From positions 1-55,672 of the forward strand of contig NZ_JADHDY010000021.1 in NCBI RefSeq assembly GCF_016820535.1: a DNA stretch of 55,672 nucleotides, in the 5' to 3' direction. The stretch's first letter is position 1. The number at the start of each line of letters is the position of its first letter. This document shows positions 16,309 through 24,964 of this stretch, one piece after another. This stretch comes from Sporosarcina beigongshangi. GTDB taxonomy: Bacteria; Actinomycetota; Actinomycetes; Actinomycetales; Micrococcaceae. Made by a program: the position numbers and the translations under genes. The notes under the pieces were generated by a model. It did no database searches. It was not told the DNA's origin and was given only the letters and a program-made list of their open reading frames with translations.

Positions 16309-16362
16309 CTGTCTCCCCGCCGCCTCCCCGCCGTCCGCCTCCCGCCTCCCGCCTCCCGTCTG

Positions 16363-16404
16363 TGATGCAGTCGTTGCATCAAATCCACGACAGAAAGCGC
16401 TTTC
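16363..16404. promoter_or_regulatory. Two operator-like palindromes upstream of fba
   Basis: TGATGCA (16363-16369) and TGCATCA (16375-16381) form a perfect 7-bp dyad with a 5-base spacer. Twelve bases further, GAAAGCGCTTTC (16393-16404) is a perfect 12-bp palindrome with the central CG typical of LacI-family operators. It shares the core AAGCGCTT with the operator at 35256-35275. Confidence 0.5.
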
Positions 16405-16490
16405 CGCTACATCTACTGCGTCACAGACGAGCGGGACAGACGAGCGGGACAGTGACCAATGGCCGCGATTTTCCCGGCCAATTCTCCCGG

Positions 16491-17168
16491 CTAACCCACG
16501 CGCTGGTTGAACACGTGACGGCGGATCCAGGCGTGCATGGCGATCCCGGCAGCCGAGGCCGCATTGATGGAGCGAGTGGAGCCGAACTGCTCAATGGACA
16601 GCGTGGTTTCCGCCGCGGCGTGCACCTCGTCGCTCAGCCCGGGTCCTTCCTGGCCGAATACGAAAACGCAGTTCTGGGGCAGTTCGTACGTTTCCAGCTT
16701 TTCGGAGTCGGGGAAGATGTCGATGCCGATGATTGCCAAGCCCTCGCCCTTCGCCCAGGCCACGAAGTCCTCAACTGTGGGGTGGTGGCGGACGTGCTGG
16801 TAGCGGTCGGTGACCATGGCGCCGCGCTTGTTCCACCGGCGCCGGCCGATGATGTGCACTTCCTTTGCGAGGAAGGCGTTGGCTGTGCGCACCACGGTGC
16901 CGATGTTCATGTCGTGCTGCCAGTTTTCAATGGCAACATGGAAGTTGTGGCGGCGGGTGTCCAGTTCGGCGACAATGGCTTCCATGGTCCAGTAGCGGTA
17001 TTCGTCCAGGACGTTGCGGCGGTCGCCGTTGGCGAGCAGTTCGGGGTCCCAGTGATCCCCCTCGGGCAGCGCGCCCTCCCACGGCCCCACCCCCACTTCG
17101 TGGTGCAATTCCGGAAATTCCGGTGCGTCGGGGGCGTCAGGGGCAGGATTTTCACCGGTTGTAGTCAC
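16491..17168 (-). CDS. TrmH/SpoU-family RNA methyltransferase
   Basis: A 225-residue SPOUT-class enzyme that transfers methyl from SAM, typically to a ribose 2'-OH in tRNA or rRNA. The three SpoU motifs are visible: motif 1 with the Asn-Arg pair in NIGTVVRTANAF, motif 2 VFVFGQEGPGLSDE, and motif 3 LSIEQFGSTRSINAASAAGIAMHAW, which together form the trefoil knot and the SAM pocket. The target nucleotide is not predictable. The N-terminal ~65 residues are an acidic, Pro-rich extension. The start is GTG 17168; the gene is divergent from the HAD phosphatase gene. Confidence 0.92.
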   Translation of the reverse strand: MTTTGENPAPDAPDAPEFPELHHEVGVGPWEGALPEGDHWDPELLANGDRRNVLDEYRYWTMEAIVAELDTRRHNFHVAIENWQHDMNIGTVVRTANAFLAKEVHIIGRRRWNKRGAMVTDRYQHVRHHPTVEDFVAWAKGEGLAIIGIDIFPDSEKLETYELPQNCVFVFGQEGPGLSDEVHAAAETTLSIEQFGSTRSINAASAAGIAMHAWIRRHVFNQRVG

Positions 17169-17255
17169 CGTTCAACTTTACGCACAAGCGCCCGAACTTC
17201 CGAGCTGCCACGGATTTCTGCAAGACTGGAGCCCTGACCTGCCACGAGGAGACCC

Positions 17256-18050
17256 ATGAGCACCCAGATTGAACGCCAGCCCGCCGACATTGAATGCTGG
17301 CTCACCGACATGGACGGTGTCCTTGTCCATGAAAACAAGGCCGTCCCCGGTGCCGCCGAACTGATCCAGCGCTGGGTTGACACCTCCAGGCGCTTCCTGG
17401 TCCTGACCAACAACTCCATCTTCACCCCGCGCGACCTCGCCGCCCGCCTCAAGGCCTCCGGGCTGGAAGTCCCCGAGGAAAACCTGTGGACCTCGGCGCT
17501 GGCCACTGCCCAGTTCCTGAAGTCGCAGCTGCCCGGCGGGCGCGCCTTTGTCATCGGCGAGGCCGGCCTGACGACGGCGCTGCACGAGGCCGGCTTCATT
17601 CTCACCGACCAGAGGCCCGACTACGTGGTCCTCGGCGAAACCCGCACCTACTCCTTCGAGGCCATCACCCAAGCCATCCGCCTCATCGGCGACGGCGCCC
17701 GGTTCATCTGCACCAATCCGGACGCCACCGGACCCTCGCGCGAGGGCCCGCTGCCGGCCACCGGCGCCGTTGCCGCGCTCATCACCAAGGCCACGGGCCG
17801 CGAGCCCTACATTGTGGGCAAGCCAAACCCCATGATGTTCCGCTCCGCAATGAACCGCATCCAGGCGCATTCGGAAACCACCGCCATGATCGGCGACCGC
17901 ATGGACACCGACATCATTGCGGGCATGGAGGCCGGGCTGCACACGGTCCTCGTGTACACCGGCATCACCCAGCCGGCCGACGTTGACGCGTACCCGTTCC
18001 GGCCCAACCAGTCCCTGAACTCGGTGGCCGACCTGCTCGAGCACCTCTAG
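17256..18050 (+). CDS. HAD-IIA family hydrolase (NagD/phosphoglycolate-phosphatase-like)
   Basis: A 264-residue cytoplasmic phosphatase. HAD motif I is DMDGVL with Asp18 (nucleophile) and Asp20; motif II is LTNNS; motif III is the Lys of VGKPNPMMF; motif IV is GDRMDTD. The cap domain between motifs II and III is of the C2a type, which defines the NagD group. Substrates in this group include nucleotides, p-nitrophenyl phosphate and phosphoglycolate; the natural one is unknown. ATG 17256 follows a GAGGAG ribosome site. The GNAT gene follows after only 3 bases, so they share a transcript. Confidence 0.92.
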   Translation: MSTQIERQPADIECWLTDMDGVLVHENKAVPGAAELIQRWVDTSRRFLVLTNNSIFTPRDLAARLKASGLEVPEENLWTSALATAQFLKSQLPGGRAFVIGEAGLTTALHEAGFILTDQRPDYVVLGETRTYSFEAITQAIRLIGDGARFICTNPDATGPSREGPLPATGAVAALITKATGREPYIVGKPNPMMFRSAMNRIQAHSETTAMIGDRMDTDIIAGMEAGLHTVLVYTGITQPADVDAYPFRPNQSLNSVADLLEHL

Positions 18051-18053
18051 ACA

Positions 18054-18572
18054 GTGGCCGCCACGAGGCTGCTGGAGCTGGCCGACGTCGAGGAACTCAC
18101 GGACCTGCTCCGCCAGAACCGTGAGTTCCTCCGGCCGTGGGACCCCGTCCGCCCCGACGAGTTTTTCACCGAGGCCGCGCAACTTGACATCGCCCGCGCC
18201 GCCTTGGCCGCCCACGACGGCGGCACCATGGTTCCGCTGGTCATCCTCACCCGGGCCGGCGGCCTGGCCGGGAGGCTGAACCTCAACGGCATCGTCCGGG
18301 GTGCCTTGCAGTCCGCCGCCATGGGCTACTGGGTGGCCGAAGCGGAGAACGGCGCCGGCCTGGCCACCGCTGCCGTGGCCGAGGCGGTTGACCTGGCCGC
18401 CGGCAGCCTGGGCCTGCACCGGGTCCAGGCCGAAACCCTGGTGCACAACACCGCCTCGCAGCGGGTCCTGGCGAAGAACGGCTTCAGCCAGTTCGGGGTG
18501 GCGCCGAAGTACCTGAAGATCGCAGGCGAGTGGCAGGACCACCTCATGTTCCAGCGGATCCTCGAGCCCTGA
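18054..18572 (+). CDS. GNAT-family N-acetyltransferase (RimJ/RimL type)
   Basis: A 172-residue acetyltransferase. The RimJ/L features are present: NREFLRPWDP near the N-terminus, GYWVAEAENGAGLATAAV as the acetyl-CoA loop region (about 97-114), and LHRVQAETLVHNTASQRVLAKNGF (about 122-145). Members acetylate N-terminal residues of ribosomal proteins or small amines; the substrate is unknown. It starts at GTG 18054, three bases after the HAD gene stop, and so is translated in tandem with it. Confidence 0.9.
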   Translation: MAATRLLELADVEELTDLLRQNREFLRPWDPVRPDEFFTEAAQLDIARAALAAHDGGTMVPLVILTRAGGLAGRLNLNGIVRGALQSAAMGYWVAEAENGAGLATAAVAEAVDLAAGSLGLHRVQAETLVHNTASQRVLAKNGFSQFGVAPKYLKIAGEWQDHLMFQRILEP

Positions 18573-18640
18573 CCCGGTCCGCCCAGGGTGGGCCGCGGGC
18601 CGGAGCCGGGCACCGCCGTCGGGCATGAACTCTGTGGCGG

Positions 18641-19438
18641 TCACATCCTTGGCTTGAAGGAATCGATGATGGCCGTCAGGGAGTCCCGGTTCCTGTCCCA
18701 CTCGAATTGCAGGGCCTCGACAGTGAGTCGGTGGACGGTGCCGGTGTCGTCGGCGGCCGCCAGATATTCGCCCTCGATGGGGCCTTCGAGGGTCATGCAC
18801 GTGTAGCCGTAGCTGAAGCCGTACAGGTGGTCCCGCTCAACGACGGCCGGGCGCTCGACGTAGTTGAAGTCCTTCACACAGCCAAACCCGCTGGTGCGGC
18901 GGAGGTCAAGCAGACGCTCCGGAGGGAGGTCCAACTGGCCCTGAAACCCACTGTCCAGCACCTCGTGGATGCGCTGCTGCGTGGGGGTGTGGGATGGTTT
19001 GGCGCTGGCCGTGTAGGAAAGCAGAGCCGTGCTGTCCAGGGCACGGTTTCGTGCCACGAAGTTCTCCGCTGGAACTTTGCCGTCATGTTCGATGACGATG
19101 ATGTTCTTGCCCGTCTGCACCCATTCCTCTGGATACTTAAACGACGCCATGGCGGTGGTGGAGTCGACCATGGGTACCTTGCTCCGGCTGCCGAAGATGA
19201 GGGTGCTTCCACTGCCGAAGGGTTTGGCTGTGGCACTGCTCAACGAGCGGACGTCGCCACCGCCGGACGAGCCGGCACCGCCACTGCCGGATGTGCCGGG
19301 CACTCCCATCAGCACGCCTGCGATGAGTGCGAATGCCACCAGGCAGGCACCGGCCAGCACCCACGGCAGTATCCCTTTTTTCCCCGGGGCCGGGCGGGAC
19401 GGTCCAGGCAGGTCCTGCGACGGCAGCTGTGGTGACAT
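18641..19438 (-). CDS. Membrane-anchored extracytoplasmic protein of unknown function
   Basis: A 265-residue protein with a Pro-rich cytoplasmic N-terminus, one transmembrane helix (about residues 24-46, ILPWVLAGACLVAFALIAGV) and a Gly/Ser-rich linker (~51-63). An outer domain follows, containing FKYPEEW and two cysteines that may form a disulfide (GFGCVKDF and GYTCMTLEG). I do not recognise the outer domain. The start ATG at 19438 follows GAGGGGAAA; a longer frame upstream lacks a ribosome site. It converges with the GNAT gene and lies next to the ctaD remnant. Confidence 0.75.
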   Translation of the reverse strand: MSPQLPSQDLPGPSRPAPGKKGILPWVLAGACLVAFALIAGVLMGVPGTSGSGGAGSSGGGDVRSLSSATAKPFGSGSTLIFGSRSKVPMVDSTTAMASFKYPEEWVQTGKNIIVIEHDGKVPAENFVARNRALDSTALLSYTASAKPSHTPTQQRIHEVLDSGFQGQLDLPPERLLDLRRTSGFGCVKDFNYVERPAVVERDHLYGFSYGYTCMTLEGPIEGEYLAAADDTGTVHRLTVEALQFEWDRNRDSLTAIIDSFKPRM

Positions 19439-19609
19439 GGCGTTTCCCCTCGGTCCTGGCATGCCGTGGTGGCGTGCTTTCACCTCAGGCTATTGCTCAG
19501 TCCACCCCGCATTGGGGGGAAATCTGCCCCGGAATGGCCGTTCTGCCGCATAAACACGGGCTTCGCCGTTGGTTGTCCACAAGCCAAGAAAAGTGCGTTC
19601 AGGTGCCCT

Positions 19610-19953
19610 GTGATGAAGTTGACGGAACCAAGGATGGTGTCGAAACCGGCCAGCGCCAGGCCGAAGACCCACAAGCCCCCACCAACACCGGGGCTGAACG
19701 TGGTGCTCGACAGCGGTGCCCAGGCGAACCAACCAAAGGCTGCAGGCCCTGCATGCCAGGCTCAAAGAGTTCCGCACGGATGAGCAGCGCCATGACGCCA
19801 CCGAGTCAGAAGAAAACAAATGAAGTGATCAGGACCGATCGTCTTGTGGTCCGTTGGGGTGATCCAGCTGACGACCATGTGGCCCTTGGAGACGGGGACG
19901 GCACGGAAAGCTGTGGAGATTGACGTTTCGACTGTGGAATACGGATAGGCCAT
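19610..19953 (-). pseudogene. ctaD: Decayed fragment of cytochrome c oxidase subunit I
   Basis: Read on the minus strand from ATG 19953, blocks of actinobacterial CtaD appear in order but in different frames. They are an N-terminal part with VSWITPTDHKTIG, then LITSFVFF-stop-LGGVMALLIRAEL and FEPGMQ in another frame, then FGWFAWAPLSSTTFSPGVGG and LWVFGLALAGFDTILG-SVNFIT after an internal deletion. There is thus at least one frameshift, one in-frame TGA and one deletion of roughly 70-80 codons, and the remaining two thirds of the gene are missing. It cannot encode a working oxidase; a functional copy must exist elsewhere if the organism respires with an aa3 oxidase. Confidence 0.88.
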
Positions 19954-20089
19954 GACTCCCCTATGGGGGTGGGCATCCGGCCACTGCGCAGAAATTCAAT
20001 GTCCAGGGCGTCTGGGCGCAGACTGCCACCAAATCCAGGTTGCCTTCAGTGAAAGGACAATTACTGGGGCCCTGCCCCAACGTTCCCCG

Positions 20090-20716
20090 TCAGGAGCCCA
20101 GCCGTCCGCCCGAAGCTTCCAGGTAGCAGTTGCCGCACAGGGATTCGTACCAGACGTCGGCGCCCTCGATGGCGACCTGGTCGCCGTCGAACGTTATTTC
20201 ATTGCCGACGCGGCGGGTGTTGAACAGAGCCTTGCGGCCGCAGCGGCAGATGGTTTTCAACTCTTCGAGGGAATGGGCGATTTCCAGGAGCCGGGCAGCG
20301 CCGGGGAAGGCGCGGGTGAGGAAGTCGGTGCGCAGTCCGTAGGCCAGCACGGGGACGCTGTCGAGCACGGCAATGCGGAACAGGTCATCGACCTGCGCGG
20401 GGTCCAGGAACTGGGCCTCGTCCACGAGCAGGCACGCCACCTGCGCCATGTCCACGTGCTTGAGCAGCGCATCGGGGTCGTCGCCGCGGGCCTGGGCGGC
20501 AAAAAGTTCCCGGGCGTTGGCACCCGGTGGGATCAGGAAGTCCACCTCACGGCTCACGCCCAGCCGGGAAACGATGGAGGTCTCGCCCTTCGTATCCACC
20601 CCGGGCTTGGCCAGGAGCACCCGCTGGCCGCGCTCCTCATAGTTGAACGCGGCCTGCAGCAGGCCCGTCGACTTGCCGGAATTCATGGCGCCGTGGCGGA
20701 AATACAGCTTCGACAA
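20090..20716 (-). CDS. tdk: Thymidine kinase (type II)
   Basis: A 208-residue salvage enzyme phosphorylating thymidine with ATP. The P-loop GAMNSGKST is at residues 9-17, the catalytic-base motif is LVDEAQFL, and the structural zinc is held by CRCG and CGNC near the C-terminus. The length fits bacterial type II enzymes. The start codon is TTG 20716 (Met-Ser-Lys-Leu), supported by GAAAGG 6 bases upstream and by the family N-terminus; no ATG gives a better start. It is divergent from the DUF4242 gene. Confidence 0.96.
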   Translation of the reverse strand: MSKLYFRHGAMNSGKSTGLLQAAFNYEERGQRVLLAKPGVDTKGETSIVSRLGVSREVDFLIPPGANARELFAAQARGDDPDALLKHVDMAQVACLLVDEAQFLDPAQVDDLFRIAVLDSVPVLAYGLRTDFLTRAFPGAARLLEIAHSLEELKTICRCGRKALFNTRRVGNEITFDGDQVAIEGADVWYESLCGNCYLEASGGRLGS

Positions 20717-20841
20717 AACAGGCCTTTCAGGTGGAGCCGGCGGACAAGTTACGGTTCAGTATTCATGGCCCGCCGGCGGCTGCGAAATTAGAATTGGAAC
20801 TGCCGCAACCACGCGGCAATTCCCACCAGAGGAAGTGCGCC

Positions 20842-21090
20842 ATGCCTGAGTTCATGGATGTTCACAATCATATGCAGGGCATCACGGCCGAGGCACTCAA
20901 GGCAGCCCACGAGGCTGATCTTGCGGCCCAGGGCGAGGAAAACGTCATTTTCAAGAGCGCCTGGGCGGATCCCTCGACCGGCAAGGTGTTCTGCCTGTCC
21001 GAGGCACCCTCGGCCGACGCCGTGCTGCGTGTCCATGAACGGACGGGCCACGCAGCCGACGAGATCCACCACATCACCCTCGAGGTGTAG
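20842..21090 (+). CDS. DUF4242 small protein (SCO4226-like, possible nickel binder)
   Basis: An 82-residue protein, MPEFMDVHNHMQGITAEALK..., with the DUF4242 layout: a first beta strand ending in a histidine pair (Asp-Val-His-Asn-His), a helix, a strand with WADPSTGKVFCLSEAPS, and a C-terminal HERTGHAADEIHHITLEV. Streptomyces SCO4226 of this family binds nickel; the role here is unknown. ATG 20842 follows AGAGGAAG. It appears to be a single-gene unit divergent from tdk. Confidence 0.88.
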   Translation: MPEFMDVHNHMQGITAEALKAAHEADLAAQGEENVIFKSAWADPSTGKVFCLSEAPSADAVLRVHERTGHAADEIHHITLEV

Positions 21091-21106
21091 CCTCAGGCAA
21101 ACCTGG

Positions 21107-21200
21107 CCCGAGGGCCCCGCCGCGAGCCTGCGAGCCTGCGAGCGGTGGCAAGCGTGGTGGGCCCACACGCCCGAGGGTCCCACCGCGAGCCTGCGAGCGG
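21107..21200. repeat. Imperfect direct repeat between DUF4242 gene and pyrE
   Basis: Two copies of CCCGAGGG(C/T)CCC(G/A)CC followed by GCGAGCCTGCGAGC begin at 21107 and 21170. The first copy has an extra internal GCCTGCGA duplication. The repeat lies between convergent genes, downstream of both stop codons. Confidence 0.7.
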
Positions 21201-21216
21201 AGGGAGGGCGTGGGGA

Positions 21217-21783
21217 CTAGTTGAGGCCCAGTTCATCCTTGCCGAAAATGAACAGATACGGGACATTGGCCTCGGCCTCGATGCGCTCCTTGGCGCCGGT
21301 GTCGCGGTCCACGATGACGGCAACGGCCTGGATGTTTCCGCCGGCCTTGCGCACGCCCTCAACAGCGGTCAGCGCGGAGCCGCCCGTGGTGGAGGTGTCT
21401 TCCAGGACAACTACCTTGCGCCCATCAACGCCGGGGCCTTCAACCTGGCGGCCCATGCCGTACGACTTCTGGGCCTTGCGCACAACGAACGCGTCGATGG
21501 CGCGGCCGGCATCGCCCGCGGCATGCATCAGAGCCGTGCCGACCGGGTCTGCACCCATGGTCAAGCCGCCGGCGGTCTCAAACTCGATGCCGGCGTCGTC
21601 CAGCATGGCAAGCATGACGCGGCCGGCCAGGCGCGAGGCCTCGTGGTGGAGCGTGATGCGGCGCAGGTCGATGTAGTAGTCGGCCTCCTTGCCGGAGGAG
21701 AGGATCACCTTGCCGCGGACAACGGCGAGTTCCTTTACGAGTTCCAGGAGGCGGGCACGGTCGGCAGCGAGAGTCGAAGTCAT
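21217..21783 (-). CDS. pyrE: Orotate phosphoribosyltransferase
   Basis: A 188-residue pyrimidine-biosynthesis enzyme that makes orotidine 5'-phosphate from orotate and PRPP. The PRPP-binding motif VVVLEDTSTTGGSA lies at about residues 119-132. The family strand SSGKEADYYIDLRRITLH and the loop VRKAQKSYGMGRQVEG (the flexible catalytic loop) are present. ATG 21783 (Met-Thr-Ser-Thr) is chosen; an in-frame ATG three codons upstream is possible, and neither has a strong ribosome site. Other pyr genes are not in the window. Confidence 0.95.
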   Translation of the reverse strand: MTSTLAADRARLLELVKELAVVRGKVILSSGKEADYYIDLRRITLHHEASRLAGRVMLAMLDDAGIEFETAGGLTMGADPVGTALMHAAGDAGRAIDAFVVRKAQKSYGMGRQVEGPGVDGRKVVVLEDTSTTGGSALTAVEGVRKAGGNIQAVAVIVDRDTGAKERIEAEANVPYLFIFGKDELGLN

Positions 21784-21863
21784 GGGTTCCATTCTAACGG
21801 CGGCCGGTAACCCGTCAGCGCTGGACGCGGGACTCCAGCATGGTGGCGGAGTACCATCACAGC

Positions 21864-22220
21864 ATGGGAACTGAAGTCAGTGACTACTTGGGCCAGTTCG
21901 ACGGCGCCGATCGGGCCGCGATGGAACGCGTCTACGCGGTGGGCCGGGAGCTCGCGCCCGAGGCGGTGGAAGGCACAAGCTATGCCATGGCCGCACTGGT
22001 CTACCGCGGCAAGGGCCTCATTGCGACGGTGCGGGGCAAGAATTTCCTGTCGATCTACCCTTTCAGCGGCGTGGTGATCGCGAACCATCTCGACATCCTG
22101 GACGGCTTCGAGACAACCACCGGGAGCATCCACTACTCGGCGGAGAACCAGCTGCCGGACGCCGCACTCCGGCACATCATCTCGGCCCGCCGTGACGAGA
22201 TCGACGCAAAATCCCGGTAG
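21864..22220 (+). CDS. DUF1801 family protein (YdhG/frataxin-like fold)
   Basis: A 118-residue protein of the DUF1801 family: VSDYLGQFDGADRAAMERVYAVGRELAP at the N-terminus, then EGTSYAMAALVYRGKGLIA and FLSIYPFSGVVIANH, then LPDAALRHIISARRDEI. Some members (B. subtilis Fra) act in iron delivery, others are uncharacterised, so no function is assigned. ATG 21864 is preferred, with GGAG about 12 bases upstream; an in-frame ATG at 21840 has no ribosome site. It is divergent from pyrE. Confidence 0.85.
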   Translation: MGTEVSDYLGQFDGADRAAMERVYAVGRELAPEAVEGTSYAMAALVYRGKGLIATVRGKNFLSIYPFSGVVIANHLDILDGFETTTGSIHYSAENQLPDAALRHIISARRDEIDAKSR

Positions 22221-22265
22221 GCGGGCCGTAACATTCCTGACACGTGCACGGGCTACCCTTGACCC

Positions 22266-23087
22266 ATGCGCGAATTACAGGGACAGATCATTGCAGAGCT
22301 TGGTGTAAAGCCCACGATTGACCCGGCGGCGGAAATCACGCGGCGGGTGCAATTCTTGAAGGACTACCTCAAGGCCACGGGGACGGGCGGTTATGTGCTG
22401 GGCATCAGCGGCGGGCTGGACTCCACCCTGGCCGGACGCCTGGCGCAGCTTGCCGTGGAGGAATTGGCCGAGGAAGGCATCGAGGCGAATTTCATTGCCG
22501 TGCGCCTGCCCTACGGCGTCCAGCATGATGAGGACGATGCGCAGGCTGCGCTGAAGTTCATCAACGCCAAGACGGAGTGGACGTTCAACATCGCCCCGGC
22601 TGTGGACGGCTTTGAATCGGAGTTCGCCAAGACCGCCACGGAAGACGTGACTGACTTCAACAAGGGCAACATCAAGGCCCGCTCCCGGATGATCGCCCAA
22701 TATGCGCTGGCCGGGCAGGAGAACCTGCTGGTGATCGGCACCGACCACGCCGCCGAATCCGTCACCGGCTTCTTCACAAAATTTGGCGACGGCGGGGCCG
22801 ACATCCTGCCGCTGTTCACCCTCAACAAGCGTCAGAACCGGGCCCTGCTCAAGGAACTTGGCGCCTCCGAGCAGTTGTGGGCCAAGGTGCCCACGGCAGA
22901 CCTGCTCGACGGCGTGCCCGGCCGCACCGACGAGGACGAGCTCGGCATCACGTATGACGAAATCGACGACTACCTCGAGGGCCGTGAGGTCAGCGACGCT
23001 GCAGCCGAGGGCATTGAGGGCCGCTTCCTGCGCAGCCGCCACAAGCGCACCACGCCCGTCTCGCTCCTCGACACTTGGTGGCGCTGA
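22266..23087 (+). CDS. nadE: Ammonia-dependent NAD synthetase
   Basis: A 273-residue enzyme converting nicotinic acid adenine dinucleotide to NAD with ATP and ammonia. The N-type pyrophosphatase P-loop is ISGGLDSTL (about residues 47-55). Family motifs [31 protein letters not shown] and the acceptor loop [23 protein letters not shown] are all present. There is no N-terminal glutaminase domain and the length matches the E. coli type. A plausible ribosome site before ATG 22266 is not obvious. The gene stands 93 bases before the acyl-CoA synthetase gene on the same strand. Confidence 0.96.
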   Translation: MRELQGQIIAELGVKPTIDPAAEITRRVQFLKDYLKATGTGGYVLGISGGLDSTLAGRLAQLAVEELAEEGIEANFIAVRLPYGVQHDEDDAQAALKFINAKTEWTFNIAPAVDGFESEFAKTATEDVTDFNKGNIKARSRMIAQYALAGQENLLVIGTDHAAESVTGFFTKFGDGGADILPLFTLNKRQNRALLKELGASEQLWAKVPTADLLDGVPGRTDEDELGITYDEIDDYLEGREVSDAAAEGIEGRFLRSRHKRTTPVSLLDTWWR

Positions 23088-23180
23088 CAGGCTCCTCCAC
23101 CGGCAAAGCAGCCGGTTCCGGGCCCCGGCGTATATTCAAGGTAGACCCAACACCGCAACGACGCGACAAAGGTGGAGACC

Positions 23181-24956
23181 ATGAACGTCACCGAGGAATT
23201 CCGCAACGCCCGCAACCAGCTGCTGGAAATGCGTCTGGACAACGCCCAGGCCCAGCACGAGTTTGTTTGGCCCCGCTTCACCGAGTTCAACTTTGCCCTG
23301 GACTGGATCGATGCGATCGCCGCGGACCCCGAAACGGGCAACAACCCCGCACTGGTCATCGTGGAACAGGACGGCACCGCCACCCGCCGCAGCTTCAAGG
23401 ATCTGTCCCTGCGCTCCAACCAGGTGGCCAACTGGCTCCGCGGCCAGGGGATCCGCCGCGGCGACCACATGATCATCATGCTCGGCAACCAAGTGGAGCT
23501 GTGGGAGCTGATGCTCGCCTGCATGAAGCTCGGCGTCGTCATGATCCCCACCACCACCATGATGGGCCCGGCCGACCTGCGCGACCGGGTGGAGCGCGGT
23601 GCGGCCCGCTGGGTGGGCGCCCGCGAAGACGACTTGGCCAAGTTCGCCGCCGTCCCCGGCGACTATGCGCTGGTGGGCATCGGCCTGGAGGGTGGCGCCG
23701 CCAACACCGGCGCCCACGCCACGGCCGCCGCCGGCCGCCCGGTCCTGAATTACGCAGATTCCGCGAGCGCCCCGGACCACTTCACCCCCGACTCGCCCAC
23801 CCTCGCCGACGAAACCATGCTCCTCTACTTCACCTCCGGCACCACGTCCAAGGCGAAGCTGGTGGAGCACACGCACACGTCCTACCCCGTGGGCCACCTC
23901 TCCACAATGTTCTGGATCGGCCTGGAACCCGGCGACGTCCACCTCAACGTCGCCTCCCCCGGCTGGGCCAAACATGCCTGGTCCAACGTGTTCGCGCCCT
24001 GGATCGCCGAGGCCTGCGTCTTCATCTACAACTACACACGCTTCGACCCCGCCGCCCTCATGGCCCAAATGGACGCCGAGCATGTCACCAGCTTCTGCGC
24101 CCCGCCCACGGTCTGGCGCATGCTGATCCAGGCTGACCTCACCCTCCTGAAGACCCCGCCCACCAAGGTCGTCTCCGCCGGCGAACCGCTCAATGCCGAG
24201 GTCATCGGCCAGGTGGAGCGCGCCTGGGGACAGCTGATCCGCGACGGCTTTGGCCAGACGGAAACCACCGTGCAGGTTGCCAACACGCCCGGCCAGCCCA
24301 TCAAGATCGGCTCCATGGGCCGCCCGCTCCCGGGCTACGACGTCGTCCTTCTGGACCTCGTCACCGGCGAGGAAAAGGACGACGGCGAGCTTTGCCTGCG
24401 CTTGGATCCCGCCCCCGTGGGCCTCACCAAGGGCTACTACGGGGATCCGGAGAAGACTGCCGAGGCCTTCCGCGGCGGCTATTACCATACGGGCGACGTG
24501 GCCAGCCGGGACGAAAACGGCATCCTGACCTACGTGGGCCGCAGCGACGATGTCTTCAAGTCCTCCGACTACCGGCTCTCCCCCTTCGAGCTGGAGAGCG
24601 TGCTGATTGAGCACCCGGCCGTGGCCGAGGCAGCCGTGGTCCCGTCACCTGATGCGCTGCGGCTGAGCGTGCCCAAGGCCTACATCGTCTTGGCCGCCGC
24701 CTACGAACCCAGCCGTGAGCTGGCCGGGGAAATCTTCGCCTACTGCCGCGAACACCTGCCCGCCTACAAGCGCATCCGGCGGCTGGAGTTTGCCGAGCTG
24801 CCCAAGACCATCTCCGGCAAGATCCGCCGCGTGGAGCTGCGCGCAAATGAGCGGGTCCGCCACGGCGCCGATGGCGCGGGTGCCGCCGCCGCAGGAAGCA
24901 ACGCAGGCGAGGGAAACCAGGAATACAAGGACTCAGACTTCCCAAGCAGCCCTTAA
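23181..24956 (+). CDS. Acyl-CoA synthetase (AMP-forming, medium-chain/ACSM-like)
   Basis: A 591-residue adenylate-forming ligase that activates a carboxylate via acyl-AMP to acyl-CoA. The P-loop motif is LYFTSGTTSKAKLVEHTH, motif A5 is RDGFGQTETT, the hinge region is GGYYHTGDVASRDENGILTYVGRSDDVFKSS, and the catalytic C-terminal lysine is in KTISGKIRRVEL. The long N-terminus (FNFALDWID) and the motif order resemble medium-chain (ACSM) synthetases; the chain length is not predictable. ATG 23181 follows AAAGGTGGAG. The last ~30 residues are a low-complexity tail. It converges with the betaine operon. Confidence 0.9.
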   Translation: MNVTEEFRNARNQLLEMRLDNAQAQHEFVWPRFTEFNFALDWIDAIAADPETGNNPALVIVEQDGTATRRSFKDLSLRSNQVANWLRGQGIRRGDHMIIMLGNQVELWELMLACMKLGVVMIPTTTMMGPADLRDRVERGAARWVGAREDDLAKFAAVPGDYALVGIGLEGGAANTGAHATAAAGRPVLNYADSASAPDHFTPDSPTLADETMLLYFTSGTTSKAKLVEHTHTSYPVGHLSTMFWIGLEPGDVHLNVASPGWAKHAWSNVFAPWIAEACVFIYNYTRFDPAALMAQMDAEHVTSFCAPPTVWRMLIQADLTLLKTPPTKVVSAGEPLNAEVIGQVERAWGQLIRDGFGQTETTVQVANTPGQPIKIGSMGRPLPGYDVVLLDLVTGEEKDDGELCLRLDPAPVGLTKGYYGDPEKTAEAFRGGYYHTGDVASRDENGILTYVGRSDDVFKSSDYRLSPFELESVLIEHPAVAEAAVVPSPDALRLSVPKAYIVLAAAYEPSRELAGEIFAYCREHLPAYKRIRRLEFAELPKTISGKIRRVELRANERVRHGADGAGAAAAGSNAGEGNQEYKDSDFPSSP

Positions 24957-24964
24957 ACCCAACC

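Larger units (their letters stand above)
16133..16490. other. 358-bp intergenic region upstream of fba
   Basis: No gene is supported here; open frames are shadows. It holds a hairpin at 16273-16308, runs of CCCGCCT (16321-16358), two palindromes (16363-16381 and 16393-16404) and a 13-base direct repeat GACGAGCGGGACA in two overlapping-edge copies around 16425-16452. Confidence 0.7.

Noticed and set aside
17178-18800. A 540-codon minus-strand frame opposite the HAD and GNAT genes
   Set aside because: The plus-strand genes show complete HAD and GNAT motifs; the opposite frame is low-complexity and lacks a ribosome site.
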